41,461 nt of DNA from Trueperaceae bacterium (GTDB lineage Bacteria > Deinococcota > Deinococci > Deinococcales > Trueperaceae), in assembly GCA_007695125.1 (NCBI GenBank), contig REEJ01000176.1:1-41461 (forward strand). The letters run 5' to 3'. This document shows positions 22,636 through 31,161 of this stretch, one piece after another. Every line of letters starts with the position of its first letter. Position 1 is the stretch's first letter. A program made the translations under genes and the position numbers. The notes under the pieces were generated by a model that saw nothing but the letters and a program-made list of their open reading frames with translations, did not search any database and was not told where the DNA came from.

Positions 22636-23751
22636 TCAGGCGTCGGGCGCACACGGCAGTTCGACGCGCAACCGGGCCCCACCCTCGGCGCGCTGCAAGA
22701 CGTCCACCGTACCCCCGTGCAGCGCGACGATCGCCGCCACGATCGACAGTCCGAGACCCGAGCCGCCAGTTCCAGGACGACGCGAGGCGTCGACTCGGTA
22801 GAAGCGTCGGAACACGTTCGGCACCTCCTGCGCGGCGATGCCTGGACCGTCATCGAGCACCTCGAGCACGGCTCGCTCACCGTCACGCCGCACCACGACG
22901 TCGACCGTGGTGCTCTGCGCTGCGTGGAGCAGCGCGTTGTCGACGAGCGCGTTGAGCACCTGCCGCAGCCGTTCCGCATCGGCGTCCACCAGCACACGCT
23001 CGGCGTCGATGCGCAGCACGACGCCGGCACTGGCGGCACGGGCCAGGAAGGCAGCGCCCGCCTCACGCGCGAGCGCACCGAGGTCGAGCCGCTGGCGATA
23101 CAGGGTCAGTTCACCGGCTTCGGCCAGGGTGACGAGGCGCAGATCGGCGACCAGGCGACCGAGGAGGTCGACCTGCTGCAGGAGCTGCTGCAGGGTCTCG
23201 TCGTCGGGCTGCATGAGCCCGTCCTGTAGAGCCTCGAGTTCGCTCTTGAGGACGGTGAGCGGGGTGCGCAGCTCGTGCGCCACGTCGGTCGTGAAGCGCT
23301 GCCGCTGGTCCTCTTCGGCCTGCAGGCGATCTGCGGTGTCGTTGAACACACGCGCCAGCGCCACGACTTCCGTCGGACCGCTCGGTTCCGCGCGCACCCA
23401 GCGTTCGCCGGCGCCGTAGCGCCGCGTGACCTCCGCCACACGTGAGATCGGACGGCTCGCTCGCAGCGCGATCCAGCCACCCACCGCCATGGCCACGACG
23501 AGAGCGATCACGGCGGCGCTGAACGTCGCCCCCTGCAGCTCGGCCAGCAGCGCCCGCGATGCGCCCATCGCACCACCGGGCTCTGCGAAAGGCCCGGCAC
23601 CCCCGGGCCCCCCGCCGCGGGGGGCCTGCGCCACGCCGAACGCCCGCGGCACGCGCTCCGACGCCGCGCGATAGCTCAGGTACCCCGTCAGGCTGGCCGA
23701 GAAGAGCGCCGTGAGCGCCACGGTGAGCAACACGCGGACGGCGAGGCTCAC
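22636..23751 (-). CDS. Two-component sensor histidine kinase
   Basis: A 371-residue membrane kinase. TM1 (about 3-25) and TM2 (about 76-97) flank a short extracytoplasmic loop rich in Gly and Pro (GGGPGGAGPFAEPGGAMG). A HAMP domain follows. The HisKA box is TTDVAHELRTPLTVLKSELE, with the phospho-acceptor His near residue 175. The ATPase domain has the N box (VDNALLHAA), G1 (DDGPGI) and G2 (GTGGSGLGLSIV). The start GTG overlaps the response-regulator stop (GTGA). The loop is too small for a ligand domain of known type, so the signal is unknown. Confidence 0.93.
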   Translation of the reverse strand: MSLAVRVLLTVALTALFSASLTGYLSYRAASERVPRAFGVAQAPRGGGPGGAGPFAEPGGAMGASRALLAELQGATFSAAVIALVVAMAVGGWIALRASRPISRVAEVTRRYGAGERWVRAEPSGPTEVVALARVFNDTADRLQAEEDQRQRFTTDVAHELRTPLTVLKSELEALQDGLMQPDDETLQQLLQQVDLLGRLVADLRLVTLAEAGELTLYRQRLDLGALAREAGAAFLARAASAGVVLRIDAERVLVDADAERLRQVLNALVDNALLHAAQSTTVDVVVRRDGERAVLEVLDDGPGIAAQEVPNVFRRFYRVDASRRPGTGGSGLGLSIVAAIVALHGGTVDVLQRAEGGARLRVELPCAPDA

Positions 23752-24416
23752 GTTCGCAACCGGTAGCCGACGCCGCGGACCGTCTCGAGCTGCTCGGCAC
23801 ACGCACCCAGCCGACGGCGCAGGTTCTTCACGTGCGCGTCGACCGTGCGGACGTCGGTGAAGCCGTCGGTCCGACCCTCGAGCAGTTCCTGGCGCCGCAG
23901 GGCAACGCCGGCTCGGGCCGCGAGTGCGGCGAGCATGCGGAACTGCGTGGGGCTGATGTCCAAGCGCGTCTCGCCGCAGTACGCCGCGAAGGCGTCGAGG
24001 TCGATCCTCAACGCACCGACCGCATGCTGACGGGCGCTTCGAACCTGCCCGGACGCCCGCCGCAGGACCGCGTGGACGCGTGCAACCACCTCACGCGGGC
24101 TGAACGGCTTGGTCACGTAGTCGTCGGCACCGACGCCAAGGCCGGTCAGCCGGTCGTCCTCCTCCACCTTGGCCGTCAGCATGATGATCGGTACGTCCGA
24201 CGTCGCGCGGATGTGCGTCGCCACGGCGACGCCGTCGATCTCGGGCAGCATCAGGTCGAGCAGGATGAGGTCGGGCGACGCCGCCCGCCACAGCTCGAGC
24301 GCACGCTTGCCATCGCCGGCGCGCTCGACCTGGAACCCCTCGGCGCGCAGGTAGCGCTCGAGCACCGCAGCGATCCGAGCCTCGTCCTCGACGATCAGGA
24401 TGCGCTCACCGGGCAT
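23748..24416 (-). CDS. OmpR-family response regulator
   Basis: A 222-residue response regulator. The receiver domain has the acidic pair (ILIVEDEAR), the phospho-acceptor Asp in LILLDLMLPEIDG (about residue 54), Thr in IIMLTAKVEE and Lys in YVTKPFSPRE. The C-terminal winged helix follows (LDISPTQFRMLAALAARAG, VRTVDAHVKNLRRRLG, TVRGVGYRL). A -10 TAGACT (24425-24430) lies 8 bases before the ATG, so the gene can be read from its own leaderless promoter. The partner kinase follows with overlapping codons. Confidence 0.95.
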   Translation of the reverse strand: MPGERILIVEDEARIAAVLERYLRAEGFQVERAGDGKRALELWRAASPDLILLDLMLPEIDGVAVATHIRATSDVPIIMLTAKVEEDDRLTGLGVGADDYVTKPFSPREVVARVHAVLRRASGQVRSARQHAVGALRIDLDAFAAYCGETRLDISPTQFRMLAALAARAGVALRRQELLEGRTDGFTDVRTVDAHVKNLRRRLGACAEQLETVRGVGYRLRT

Positions 24417-24424
24417 GACACCTC

Positions 24425-24430
24425 AGTCTA
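24425..24430 (-). promoter_or_regulatory. -10 box of the response-regulator gene (leaderless)
   Basis: TAGACT on the minus strand ends 8 bases before the ATG at 24416. A long inverted repeat sits immediately upstream where the -35 would be. Confidence 0.5.
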
Positions 24431-24438
24431 CGGCCGTT

Positions 24439-24470
24439 GGCAGCATGTCGACCGGGGTCGGCATGCTGCC
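24439..24470. terminator. 15-bp inverted repeat between secreted-protein and response-regulator genes
   Basis: Arms 24439-24453 and 24456-24470 pair over 15 positions (14 Watson-Crick, one G-T) with only 2 bases between them; the core is GGCAGCATG...CATGCTGCC. It can act as a terminator for the gene ending at 24504. It could equally be an operator, since it covers the -35 position of the response-regulator promoter. Confidence 0.5.
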
Positions 24471-24503
24471 CGATGTGGCGACATGTGATCGCTTCAGACC
24501 TCG

Positions 24504-25067
24504 TCAGCGCTCTCGCTGGCCGTGCGGCCCCCGCACCATCGGCTCCATCCGGTGCTGGCGGTCCTCGCCGGCCGAACGTGGCCCACGCGGCGCATCGGTG
24601 CGCTGCGCCATCAGTGGCTCGCCCGTTGCGTGCTGGCCACCAGCGATCCCCTCGCGGTCGACGACGGTGTCGAACACCTCGCTACCACGCTCCACCATTC
24701 GCTCGGCTTGGGCCGTGGTGATCGTGCCTGCGTCGAGGAGGGCTGCGATGGCGTCGCCGCGCTGCCGCACGAACACGGCGCGCAGGGCCTCCCGGCCGAT
24801 GCCTTCCTCGGCGGCGATCATGGCGATCGATGCGCCCGCCTCCTTGCGGGCGTGCAGCTCGTCTTCGCTCAGGCCGATGGCGCCGTGCAGGGCGCCGCGC
24901 ATGCTCGCACCGAGCTGGCTAGGTCCGAACTGTCCCCCCTGGTGCAGCTGCAGCGACTGTTCGCGAGCGGCCACGCCGGCCCGGGGAGCGTCGGCGAAGC
25001 GTGGACCTTGCGCGAAGGCCACAGCGGCCAGTACGAGTGCGGCGATGGGAACCAGGATCCTGATCAT
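24504..25067 (-). CDS. Small secreted protein of unknown function
   Basis: A 187-residue protein with a clear signal peptide (MIRILVPIAALVLAAVAFA, cut before QGPRF). The middle is helical and reads like two small helix-turn-helix units: LSEDELHARKEAGASIAMIAAEEGI and FVRQRGDAIAALLDAGTITTAQAERMVER. The last 45 residues are hydrophilic, with many His, Arg and Met. Such helical repeats occur in poorly characterised exported proteins found next to two-component systems. AAGGAG lies 7 bases before the ATG, and a -10-like TATGCT is at 25109-25114. It precedes the response regulator and kinase and may be linked to their signal. Confidence 0.8.
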   Translation of the reverse strand: MIRILVPIAALVLAAVAFAQGPRFADAPRAGVAAREQSLQLHQGGQFGPSQLGASMRGALHGAIGLSEDELHARKEAGASIAMIAAEEGIGREALRAVFVRQRGDAIAALLDAGTITTAQAERMVERGSEVFDTVVDREGIAGGQHATGEPLMAQRTDAPRGPRSAGEDRQHRMEPMVRGPHGQRER

Positions 25068-25225
25068 GGTGGTGCTCCTTCCATCTCGGTGGCACCGAGC
25101 GTGATCGGAGCATAGGAGCGCGCACGTGAACGTTGTGCGAACGCCGGGACGCGCGTGCACGGACGCTTTCGTTGGGGCACCATCCACACGAGCCCACGCC
25201 GACGCCCCGGCCGTGGCCGAGCCGG

Positions 25226-25231
25226 TATCCT
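25226..25231 (+). promoter_or_regulatory. -10 box of sbcD (leaderless)
   Basis: TATCCT ends 8 bases before the GTG start at 25240. There is no Shine-Dalgarno and no obvious -35. Confidence 0.5.
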
Positions 25232-25239
25232 GGCGCATC

Positions 25240-26439
25240 GTGCCCAAGGTCCTCCACACGGCAGATTGGCACCTGGGAAAGCGCCTCAAGCGCTTCGACC
25301 TGGCGAACGAGCAGCGCGAGGCGCTCGAGCGGCTCCTCGACGTCATCGACGCGGAGAAGCCCGACGTGGTCGTGATCGCTGGCGACATCTTCGACGTCCC
25401 CGAACGTCAGCCGCTCTCGGCGATCCGCACGTGGACGTGGATCACGCAGGAGATCACGCGTCGCGCTCCTATCGTGGCGATCCCCGGCAACCACGACCAC
25501 GCCGAGCGCCTCGGCTACAACACCCACCTGACGCGCACCAGCGGCCTGTACATCCTCAACGACCTGGAGCGCGCCCACGAGGGCTTGGTCCTCGCGGGGC
25601 TCGAGCTGTTCGGCCTCCCCTTCCACAAACCGGCACGCGTGCGCGCCCTGCTCGAGCGCGACGCGGCCGAAGGCGCGTCACCGATCGAGCTCGACGACTT
25701 CGATTACGACACGGCGATGCGGCATCTCGTCGACCGCGCCCTCGGCGCCACCCACGGAGGGCACCCGCGCGTCGCGATCGCCCATGCCTTCGTGGCCGGC
25801 AGCGGCGAGGAGGACAGCAGCGAGGACCCCATCATGGTCGGGGGCGCCGGGGGCGTGCGAGCCAGCACGCTCGCGGCCTTCGACTACGTCGCCTTGGGGC
25901 ACCTGCACGCGCCCCACGCGGCGAGCCGACACCCGCACGTGCGCTACGCCGGCAGCCTCTACCCGTACGCGTTCGACGAGCATCCTTCGAAGAGCGTCAC
26001 GGTCGCCCGCTGGGACGACGGTGCCAGCGCTGGCACCCGGCCAGAGGTGTGGACCGTGCCCCTGGAGGTCCGGCGCCGCGTGCGCGTGGTCGCGGACCTG
26101 AGCTTCGCCGCGCTCCTCCGCGAAGGCGAAGCGCTGCGCTCCGCCGGCGACCCCCGGAGCGACGACTACCTGCTGGCCAGCGTCACCGACCGCGATCCGG
26201 TCCCACACGCCCAGGCGCGCCTGAACGAGGTCTACCCCAACGCGGTGTTCGAGCAGCGCTGGCTCGACGTCGCTCCCGACGAGGCCTTCGACGTTCCCGA
26301 CCCGAGCCGACACTCGGTCGAACAGGTGTTCGAGGCCTTCTACACGCACGTGTACGGAGCCGACGAGCGCCTCGGCGAACTCGAGCGAGCGGTGCTGCGC
26401 GAGGCGCTGCAACGCCTCGAAGGCGGCCGCGAGACGTGA
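25240..26439 (+). CDS. sbcD: Exonuclease SbcCD subunit D (Mre11-like)
   Basis: Nuclease subunit of the Mre11-Rad50-type complex, 399 residues. The metallophosphoesterase motifs are complete: HTADWHLGKR (Asp, His), VVIAGDIFDV (Asp), IPGNHDH (Asn-His-Asp), IAHAFVAG (His) and LGHLHAPH (His-x-His). The capping domain and the C-terminal helices that bind SbcC follow. GTG 25240 is chosen because VPKVLHTADWHLG is the family N-terminus and the -10 box ends just before it. The stop overlaps the sbcC start (GTGA). Confidence 0.96.
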   Translation: MPKVLHTADWHLGKRLKRFDLANEQREALERLLDVIDAEKPDVVVIAGDIFDVPERQPLSAIRTWTWITQEITRRAPIVAIPGNHDHAERLGYNTHLTRTSGLYILNDLERAHEGLVLAGLELFGLPFHKPARVRALLERDAAEGASPIELDDFDYDTAMRHLVDRALGATHGGHPRVAIAHAFVAGSGEEDSSEDPIMVGGAGGVRASTLAAFDYVALGHLHAPHAASRHPHVRYAGSLYPYAFDEHPSKSVTVARWDDGASAGTRPEVWTVPLEVRRRVRVVADLSFAALLREGEALRSAGDPRSDDYLLASVTDRDPVPHAQARLNEVYPNAVFEQRWLDVAPDEAFDVPDPSRHSVEQVFEAFYTHVYGADERLGELERAVLREALQRLEGGRET

Positions 26440-29400
26440 GGCCGATACGGCTCGTCTTGACGTCCTTCGGCCCCTTCCCGGGGAGCGTCACCGTCGACTT
26501 CGAGCGACTCGGTCGACACGGCATGTTCCTGATCCATGGCCCCACGGGCGCTGGCAAGAGCACGCTCCTCGACGCGATGACCTTCGCGCTCTTCGGCGAC
26601 ACCAAGGGTGGACCCGAGCGCGGCGGTTCGAGCTTCGTGAGCAGCCTCGCCCCCTTGGAGCGCACCAGCGTCGAGCTCGAGTTCGCCGTCGGCACCGCCC
26701 GCTACCGCGTCGTGCGCCATCCGACCCAACAGGTCGCCCGCACCCGCGGCGACGGCAGCGCGGGCGTCACGCGTCAGGCCGAGGCGCGGCTCGAGCGTCT
26801 CGACGCCACCGGTGGCGTCGCCGAGACCCTGGCCGAGAAGTCGACCGAGGCGAGCCATGCCGTCCAGGCGCTGCTCGGACTGGGCGTCGAGCAGTTCCGT
26901 CAGACCGTGGTGCTGCCGCAGGGCCAGTTCCGCGAGGTGGTGACCGACGAGAAGGCCCGCGAGGCGATCCTCAAGCGCCTGTTCGACACGCAGCGCTTCG
27001 CCGATCTCACGACCCACCTCAAGGGCATCGCCGGCGAACTCAACCAGGCGGGCGAGGCGCAACGCCGCGCGCGCGACCAGGTGCTCGAGCAGGCCGGCGT
27101 CGCGCACCGCGAGGCCCTCCAACGCGCCCTGCAGGAGGCCGAGGCCGCGCTTAGCGACGCGATCGCACTGCGCACGCGGCGTGAGGCCGAACGCGACGCC
27201 GCCCACGCGCGGCAACTCGAGGCGAAGGCCACCCTGGCGCGGTTCGAGCAACTCGACGAACACGTGGAACGCCTACGAAGGATCGAGGCCGACGAGGCCG
27301 CGATCCAGGCGGAGCGTGAGCGCCTCCGTGTGGCTCGGCGGGCTCTGCGGCTCGAGGTCGCCTTCGAGCGACGCACGCGAGCGCATGCCGAGCGGGACGC
27401 GGCGCTCGTCGCGAGGGACGCCACCAGCGAGGAGGAGGTGGCGGCTCGGGCGCGCCACGAGACGGCCGTCGCCGAGCTTGCCACCGAGCGCGGTCGAGAT
27501 CGGGAGCGCAGCGAGGCGCGCGACCTCGTGCAGCGGTTGACGGCCCTCGAGCCCGACGTTCGCGGCCTCGGCACGCAGCGCTCGGAGCACGCCGCCCTCC
27601 GAGAACGCATCGCCGCGGCACGCTCCGAGCTCGACCGAGCGCGCGAGCAGCGCCAGACGCTCGACGCCGAGCGAGCCGGCCTGCGGGGCGAGCGTGAGAC
27701 GTGCCGCGTGAACGCCGATGCCCTCGAGGCAGCGCGCGAGCGTCGTGAGGCGTGCCAGCGGCGCAGCGCTGCGCTGGCGGCGATCGTCTCGCTGGAGGCT
27801 AGGATCGCCGACGCCACCGTCCACCTCGAACGCCTCGAGGCCGGTGACGACCACGATGAGGGCGCAGGCACCCTGTTGCATCTGCTCCGCTCCAACGCCG
27901 CCGGCCTCGTCAGCGTCGGCTTGGTCGACGGCGAGCCCTGCCCGGTCTGCGGCAGCACGCATCACCCGGCACCGCACACCGGGACCGAGCCGGCAGCACT
28001 CGAAGCGGCCCTGCACCGGTTCCAGGCGCTCCAACAGGAGCGGGCCGGCCTCGAGGCGACGCTGGAGCTGCACCGCTCGCAACACGACGCGGCGCTCGCA
28101 GCACATGGGTGGTCCGAGGGGCGTCCCGACACCGCAGCACTGGAGCGCGACCTCGGCGACGCGACGGACGCGTTCACGAGCGCGCAGGCGGCGGCGAAGC
28201 GCATCGTGGAGATCGAGCGACGCCTCGAGGCGCTCGGCCAGGAGGCGGAGTCCGCTGATGAGCGCCTGAACGCCCTCACGCTCGCCATCGGCCGCGACGA
28301 GGCCGACACGGCCGCGCACCAGCGCGACATCGACCGAACGCTCGCGAAGCTCCCGGCCGACGCCGCCGACACCGAGCGGTTCCTCGAGCGTCTCGAAGCG
28401 GCCACGGCCCACGCCGAGGCGCTCGAGCACGCGCTGTCGCAGGCGAAGGAGCGTGAGGCGGACGCCCGACGGGACCTCGCCGCGATCGCCTCGCGGCTCG
28501 AGGAACGCGCGTCGCGGCACGCGGCGAGCGAACGCGACGCTCGGGAGGCCGAGGAGGCGTTCGTCCACGGCCTCGAGGCGGGCGGCTTCGCCGACGAGGC
28601 AGCGTTCATTGCCGCTCGCCTCGACGAGCCCACCATCTCCGACCTCGAGGGGCGCATCGACGCCCACGACGAGGCGCGGGCCCGCGCGACGGCCCAGCGC
28701 GACGAGCTCGGCGCCGCGCTGGCGGACGTCGAGCGACCCGACCTGGCGGTCGTCGCAGAGGCGCTCGCAGCAGCGCACACCGCCTGGCGCGAAGCCGACG
28801 AGGCCCTCGCGGCAGCGCAGCAGTCGCACGACAGGCTCGCCCGCCAGGCCGCAGCGTTCGACGAAGCCGACGCGGCGTATCGGGCGCTGGAGGCGAAGCT
28901 CTCGGCAGCGACGCGCCTCGCCCGGCTTGCCGGCGGGACCGTGCCGGGTCGTCCCAAGGTCGACCTCGAGACCTTCGTGCTCCAGCGCCAGTTCCACGAC
29001 GTGTTGCAGGTCGGCAACCAGCACCTGCGCGAGATGACGGCGGGGCGCTACACCCTGCACCTGGTCCGCGACACCACCTCGGCGAGCGCGAGCGGCCTCG
29101 GCCTGGAGGTCGCAGACCACTTCGTCGACAGCGTGCGCCGACCGGCGCGGACACTGAGCGGCGGCGAAGGGTTCCTGGCGGCGCTGGCGTTGGCACTCGG
29201 GCTCTCCGACATCGCGCAACGCTCGCGCCACCCGATCGAGGCGCTCTTCATCGACGAGGGGTTCGGCAGCTTGGACCGGGCCACCCTCGACCAGGTGACG
29301 CACACGTTGCGGACGCTGCCGCACACGGCGGGCCGGTTGATCGGCATCATCAGCCACGTCGAGGACCTCAAGCGTCTCATCCCGGTGCAGCTGGTCGTGA

Positions 29401-29447
29401 GCGCAGGAGAAGGCGGCAGCCGGCTGGAGGTTCGCGTCAACGAGTGA
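26436..29447 (+). CDS. sbcC: Exonuclease SbcCD subunit C (Rad50-like)
   Basis: ATPase and tether of the SbcCD complex, 1003 residues. Walker A is HGPTGAGKST (about residue 32) and the Q-loop region is RQTVVLPQGQFREVV. Two long coiled coils rich in Glu, Ala and Arg flank the zinc hook CPVCGSTHHP (about residue 505). Signature LSGGEGF, Walker B ALFIDEGFGSLD and the H-loop IGIISHVEDL are at the C-terminus. In Deinococcus-type bacteria SbcCD takes part in double-strand-break repair. The GTG start overlaps the sbcD stop. The coiled-coil codon bias leaves long open antisense frames, which are not genes. Confidence 0.97.
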   Translation: MRPIRLVLTSFGPFPGSVTVDFERLGRHGMFLIHGPTGAGKSTLLDAMTFALFGDTKGGPERGGSSFVSSLAPLERTSVELEFAVGTARYRVVRHPTQQVARTRGDGSAGVTRQAEARLERLDATGGVAETLAEKSTEASHAVQALLGLGVEQFRQTVVLPQGQFREVVTDEKAREAILKRLFDTQRFADLTTHLKGIAGELNQAGEAQRRARDQVLEQAGVAHREALQRALQEAEAALSDAIALRTRREAERDAAHARQLEAKATLARFEQLDEHVERLRRIEADEAAIQAERERLRVARRALRLEVAFERRTRAHAERDAALVARDATSEEEVAARARHETAVAELATERGRDRERSEARDLVQRLTALEPDVRGLGTQRSEHAALRERIAAARSELDRAREQRQTLDAERAGLRGERETCRVNADALEAARERREACQRRSAALAAIVSLEARIADATVHLERLEAGDDHDEGAGTLLHLLRSNAAGLVSVGLVDGEPCPVCGSTHHPAPHTGTEPAALEAALHRFQALQQERAGLEATLELHRSQHDAALAAHGWSEGRPDTAALERDLGDATDAFTSAQAAAKRIVEIERRLEALGQEAESADERLNALTLAIGRDEADTAAHQRDIDRTLAKLPADAADTERFLERLEAATAHAEALEHALSQAKEREADARRDLAAIASRLEERASRHAASERDAREAEEAFVHGLEAGGFADEAAFIAARLDEPTISDLEGRIDAHDEARARATAQRDELGAALADVERPDLAVVAEALAAAHTAWREADEALAAAQQSHDRLARQAAAFDEADAAYRALEAKLSAATRLARLAGGTVPGRPKVDLETFVLQRQFHDVLQVGNQHLREMTAGRYTLHLVRDTTSASASGLGLEVADHFVDSVRRPARTLSGGEGFLAALALALGLSDIAQRSRHPIEALFIDEGFGSLDRATLDQVTHTLRTLPHTAGRLIGIISHVEDLKRLIPVQLVVSAGEGGSRLEVRVNE

Positions 29448-29462
29448 CGAGCCCGGAGGCGA

Positions 29463-29942
29463 TCACCCGGTCGGCTCGTCGGACGGTGCGCCCCACGCCT
29501 CGAGCACGTACCCGAGGCGGGTCAGCGCGTTCTCCTGGGAACCGTACACGCTGCGCTCGACGGCGCCGTCGGCGCTCCACACGAACCAGTGCGGGGTGCC
29601 CTGGGCGCCCATCTCCTCGGCCCAATCGCCGGTGCGATCGAGCGCGACCGGGAACGGCAGGCGCGCGAAGTCGCGGGCGAAACGCTCGAGGTTCGGCACG
29701 ACCGCGTCGCGCCCGAGCACACGGTGCCCGTAGGCGGTATGCACGGCGAACACGATGGCGTGGTCGCGCAGGCCCAGCTCGGCGCGCTTGAGCCAGGGGA
29801 CCGCGCGTGAGACGCAACCCGCGCATTCGAGGTTGAACAGGAGGGCGATGCCGGGTCGGCCCCACGAACTCGGCGGCCCGAGCTGCGGGCCCTGGACCCA
29901 GTCGTCGAGCCACGGTTCGAGAACGCGCACCTGGTCGGGCAT
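29463..29942 (-). CDS. Thioredoxin-like redoxin with CAGC motif
   Basis: A 159-residue cytoplasmic TlpA/AhpC-like protein. IALLFNLECAGCVSRAVPWLKRAEL (about residues 32-57) holds a CxxC pair of sequence CAGC at the position of the thioredoxin active site. GAQGTPHWFVWSADG near residue 114 holds the cis-Pro loop (TP), followed by YGSQENALTRLGYVLE. TACATT (29949-29954) sits 6 bases before the ATG, so the transcript should be leaderless. It is convergent with sbcC, 15 bases apart. CAGC is uncommon compared with CGPC or CPPC, so its redox role is uncertain. Confidence 0.82.
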   Translation of the reverse strand: MPDQVRVLEPWLDDWVQGPQLGPPSSWGRPGIALLFNLECAGCVSRAVPWLKRAELGLRDHAIVFAVHTAYGHRVLGRDAVVPNLERFARDFARLPFPVALDRTGDWAEEMGAQGTPHWFVWSADGAVERSVYGSQENALTRLGYVLEAWGAPSDEPTG

Positions 29943-29948
29943 GGGTCC

Positions 29949-29954
29949 AATGTA
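29949..29954 (-). promoter_or_regulatory. -10 box of the redoxin gene (leaderless)
   Basis: TACATT on the minus strand ends 6 bases before the ATG at 29942. No ribosome-binding site precedes the start. Confidence 0.45.
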
Positions 29955-30012
29955 CGCCCGCGAGGCACGCTCCGCGTCTGACGGCGACCTCATACGCGCG
30001 CAGGCCGCTGCG

Positions 30013-31161
30013 TCAGCCGAGTCCGAGGGCGTCGCCCACCCAACCGCACGCCCGAGCGAGGTCGCGGACGTCGATCCACTCGTCGACCGAGTGGATGTCG
30101 TGCATGCCGATCCCGACGTTGACGGTGGGTATGCCGCGCTGGTTGAAGACGTTGGTGTCCGAACCCCCGATCGAGCGCACCTTCCTGAGCTCGATGCCGT
30201 GCGCGGGCGCAGCGGCGCGCAGCCATGCGAAAGGCGTCGCATCGTCACCGAGGTCGTAGCCGTCGTAGAGCCGCTCGCTCGCGAACTCGACCGACGCCCC
30301 GAGCGGCCTGACGGCCTCGTGGGCGACCCGCTCGATGCGCTCGAGGAGCGCCTCGAGGGCACGCTGGTCGAAGGCGCGGGCCTCGCCCGTGAGCATCACC
30401 TCGTCCGGCACGACGTTGCTCGCGCTGCCACCCTCGACGCGGCCGAGGTTGGCGACCACGTCGCCGTCGCGACCGAGCGGAAAGGCCTGGACCACGGCCG
30501 CGGCGGCGAGCAGGGCGTGGACGCCGCGCTCCGGCTCGAGCGCCGCGTGCGCGCGCCGACCGAGCACGCGCAGCGTGAGTGCCTGCTTGTACACGGCGGC
30601 ACCGATCACCTCGCCGACGCCGACCTCGCCATCGAAGACGAAGCCGAGGTCGGCACGCAGCGCCGCCACGTCGAGATGCTGCGCCCCCTGCAGGCCGCGT
30701 TCCTCTCCGACCGTGAAGACCGCGAGCAGGGTCGGCCGGTCGCCCACGGGGGTGGCCGCGGCGCGCCGCATGAGCTCGAGCACGATCGCGACGCCGGCCT
30801 TGTCATCGGAACCGAGCACCTGAGGGTCGCGGCAGCGCACGATCACGCCTTCGCCGGCGCTGTCGTCCGCGGCCTCTGCGACAGGCTCGAGCGGCACGCC
30901 GGGGACCAGCGGCACGGTGTCGACGTGGGCGTTCAGGAGCACGCGCTCGGGCCGGCCGCCCGGGAGCTCGGCGATCAGGTTGCCGGCGTCGCCGCCCACG
31001 CGCTGGCCCGCGTCGTCCTCGCGCACGCTGGCGCCGAGCGCACGACACGCCGCGGCCACGTGGTCGACCACGGACCGCTCGGCTCGGCTCGGGCTGGGGA
31101 TCGCGCACAGCGCAAGCAGGTGCTCACGCAGGCGCTCGGGCAGGGCGGCGGCCTCCGTCAC
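30013..31161 (-). CDS. M20-family metallopeptidase (peptidase T-like)
   Basis: A 382-residue dizinc peptidase. Metal ligands and catalytic residues are in LLNAHVDTVPL (His, Asp), VLGSDDKAGVAI (bridging Asp), FTVGEERGLQGA (catalytic Glu pair), FVFDGEVG (Asp) and GIGMHDIHSVDEWI (final His). A small dimerisation domain is inserted at about residues 180-300 (VYKQALTLRVLGRRAHA). It resembles tripeptidase PepT and YqjE-like enzymes. The GTG start overlaps the adenine-deaminase stop. As the last gene of the transporter operon it may hydrolyse an imported peptide or an amide in the imported compound. Confidence 0.9.
   Translation of the reverse strand: MTEAAALPERLREHLLALCAIPSPSRAERSVVDHVAAACRALGASVREDDAGQRVGGDAGNLIAELPGGRPERVLLNAHVDTVPLVPGVPLEPVAEAADDSAGEGVIVRCRDPQVLGSDDKAGVAIVLELMRRAAATPVGDRPTLLAVFTVGEERGLQGAQHLDVAALRADLGFVFDGEVGVGEVIGAAVYKQALTLRVLGRRAHAALEPERGVHALLAAAAVVQAFPLGRDGDVVANLGRVEGGSASNVVPDEVMLTGEARAFDQRALEALLERIERVAHEAVRPLGASVEFASERLYDGYDLGDDATPFAWLRAAAPAHGIELRKVRSIGGSDTNVFNQRGIPTVNVGIGMHDIHSVDEWIDVRDLARACGWVGDALGLG

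Noticed and set aside
27273-29357. A 694-residue open frame antisense to sbcC
   Set aside because: The composition follows from the coiled-coil codons of sbcC; no recognisable motif or ribosome-binding site.
25155-29447. A 1430-residue open frame containing sbcC
   Set aside because: The first 427 codons overlap sbcD in another frame and are Arg/Pro-rich. SbcC begins at GTG 26436 with the standard N-terminus.
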